Shown in pieces: positions 63,695 through 64,000 of a DNA stretch of 64,000 nucleotides; positions within the stretch are counted from its first letter, which is position 1, and the number at the start of each line of letters is the position of its first letter. The notes under the pieces are model-generated. The model worked only from the letters and a program-made list of their open reading frames with translations. It was not told the origin of the DNA and searched no databases. This DNA is from Candidatus Merdivicinus faecavium. Its GTDB lineage: Bacteria > Bacillota > Clostridia > Oscillospirales > Ruminococcaceae. The stretch spans positions 1-64,000 of the forward strand of contig DVKD01000032.1 in NCBI GenBank assembly GCA_018716285.1. The letters run 5' to 3'. A program made the translations under genes and the position numbers.

Positions 63695-64000
63695 ATGATT
63701 ATCCGGGAAACTCTTGAAACAACGGTGACGGCGTCCTGCGACGTCCTGGTCTGCGGCGGTGGATTCGCCGGGATTTCGGCGGCGCTCGCGGCCGCCCGGC
63801 AGGGCGCGGACGTCATCCTGCTCGAGCGGCAGTTTTTGCTGGGCGGCCTCGGGACGGCGGGGCTTGTCACCATCTACCTGCCCCTGTGCGACGGCTGCGG
63901 AAGGCAGGTCTCCTTCGGCATCGCCGAAGAGCTGCTCCGGCTCTCCATCTCGATGGGGGCCGAAGCCATGTACCCGGCAAACTGGCTCGACCAGTCCGAC
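63695..64000 (+). CDS. FAD-dependent oxidoreductase, N-terminal part
   Basis: Begins at ATG 63695 (GGGGAGGAGGAAGCG upstream) and runs off the window end with 102 codons seen. N-terminal Rossmann FAD motif VLVCGGGFAGISAALAAARQ, Glu at LLERQFLLGGLGTAG, as in FAD_oxidored proteins. Substrate cannot be told from this part. Confidence 0.85.
   Translation, partial: MIIRETLETTVTASCDVLVCGGGFAGISAALAAARQGADVILLERQFLLGGLGTAGLVTIYLPLCDGCGRQVSFGIAEELLRLSISMGAEAMYPANWLDQSD

Overview
The window looks like a GC-rich, spore-forming Firmicute of class Clostridia, probably near the Oscillospirales/Ruminococcaceae. Three signs support this. The hprK, murB, rapZ and whiA genes lie close together. There are sporulation-linked genes (cotJA, cotJB, a tepA-ylzJ-spoIIIE cluster). 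The small phage proteins are of a type common in gut Clostridia. The exact genus cannot be fixed from sequence reading alone.

Positions 1 to about 35,850 are the right-hand part of an integrated tailed phage; its left end lies outside the window. Nearly all of it reads leftwards (minus strand). From right to left it holds: a large serine recombinase at the right end; a zinc-ribbon/DUF4352 membrane protein; a lysogeny switch (an HTH repressor facing a leftward early promoter, with paired operators); an early block with YqaJ exonuclease, RecT, SSB, a replication-initiation-like protein, RusA, a phage adenine methyltransferase, a radical SAM enzyme and many small cysteine-rich proteins; then a late promoter and the packaging, head and tail genes (terminase, SPP1 gp6-like portal, gp7-like head protein carrying an extra C-terminal domain, scaffold, N4-gp56-type capsid, connectors, tail tube, G/GT chaperones, tape measure, Dit, Gp37-like, fibre proteins, and an LRR fibre at the left edge).

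The prophage sits inside the 5' part of cotJC (manganese-catalase-like spore coat gene). Codons 1 to about 32 of cotJC follow cotJA and cotJB and then run into phage sequence, beside the serine recombinase gene. This matches the layout of elements such as skin in sigK and SPbeta in spsM, which are cut out during sporulation to rebuild a spore gene. It is the main finding. Others are a possible virion-borne toxin domain with candidate immunity genes, a LexA-box-like small gene opposing the repressor, and a hypervariable LRR fibre.

From about 36 kb the host chromosome follows: whiA-rapZ-murB, a ROK glucokinase and hprK (cell wall and carbon control); DUF3006, an MBL hydrolase, a YgiQ-type radical SAM protein, GNAT, SpoIIIE/FtsK, YlzJ and TepA; DUF6062; an 8-oxoguanine glycosylase followed by a 115-bp-period tandem repeat; two MATE exporters; two DUF2007-like genes; an orphan Nif11-like peptide; a glycogen branching enzyme; a zinc-ribbon membrane protein; a GH42 beta-galactosidase with a serine hydrolase; an Smr-domain protein; tRNA-Pro(GGG); and the start of an FAD-dependent oxidoreductase. 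Several intergenic stretches carry mosaics of short palindromes bounded by TAGGGG/CCCCTA.
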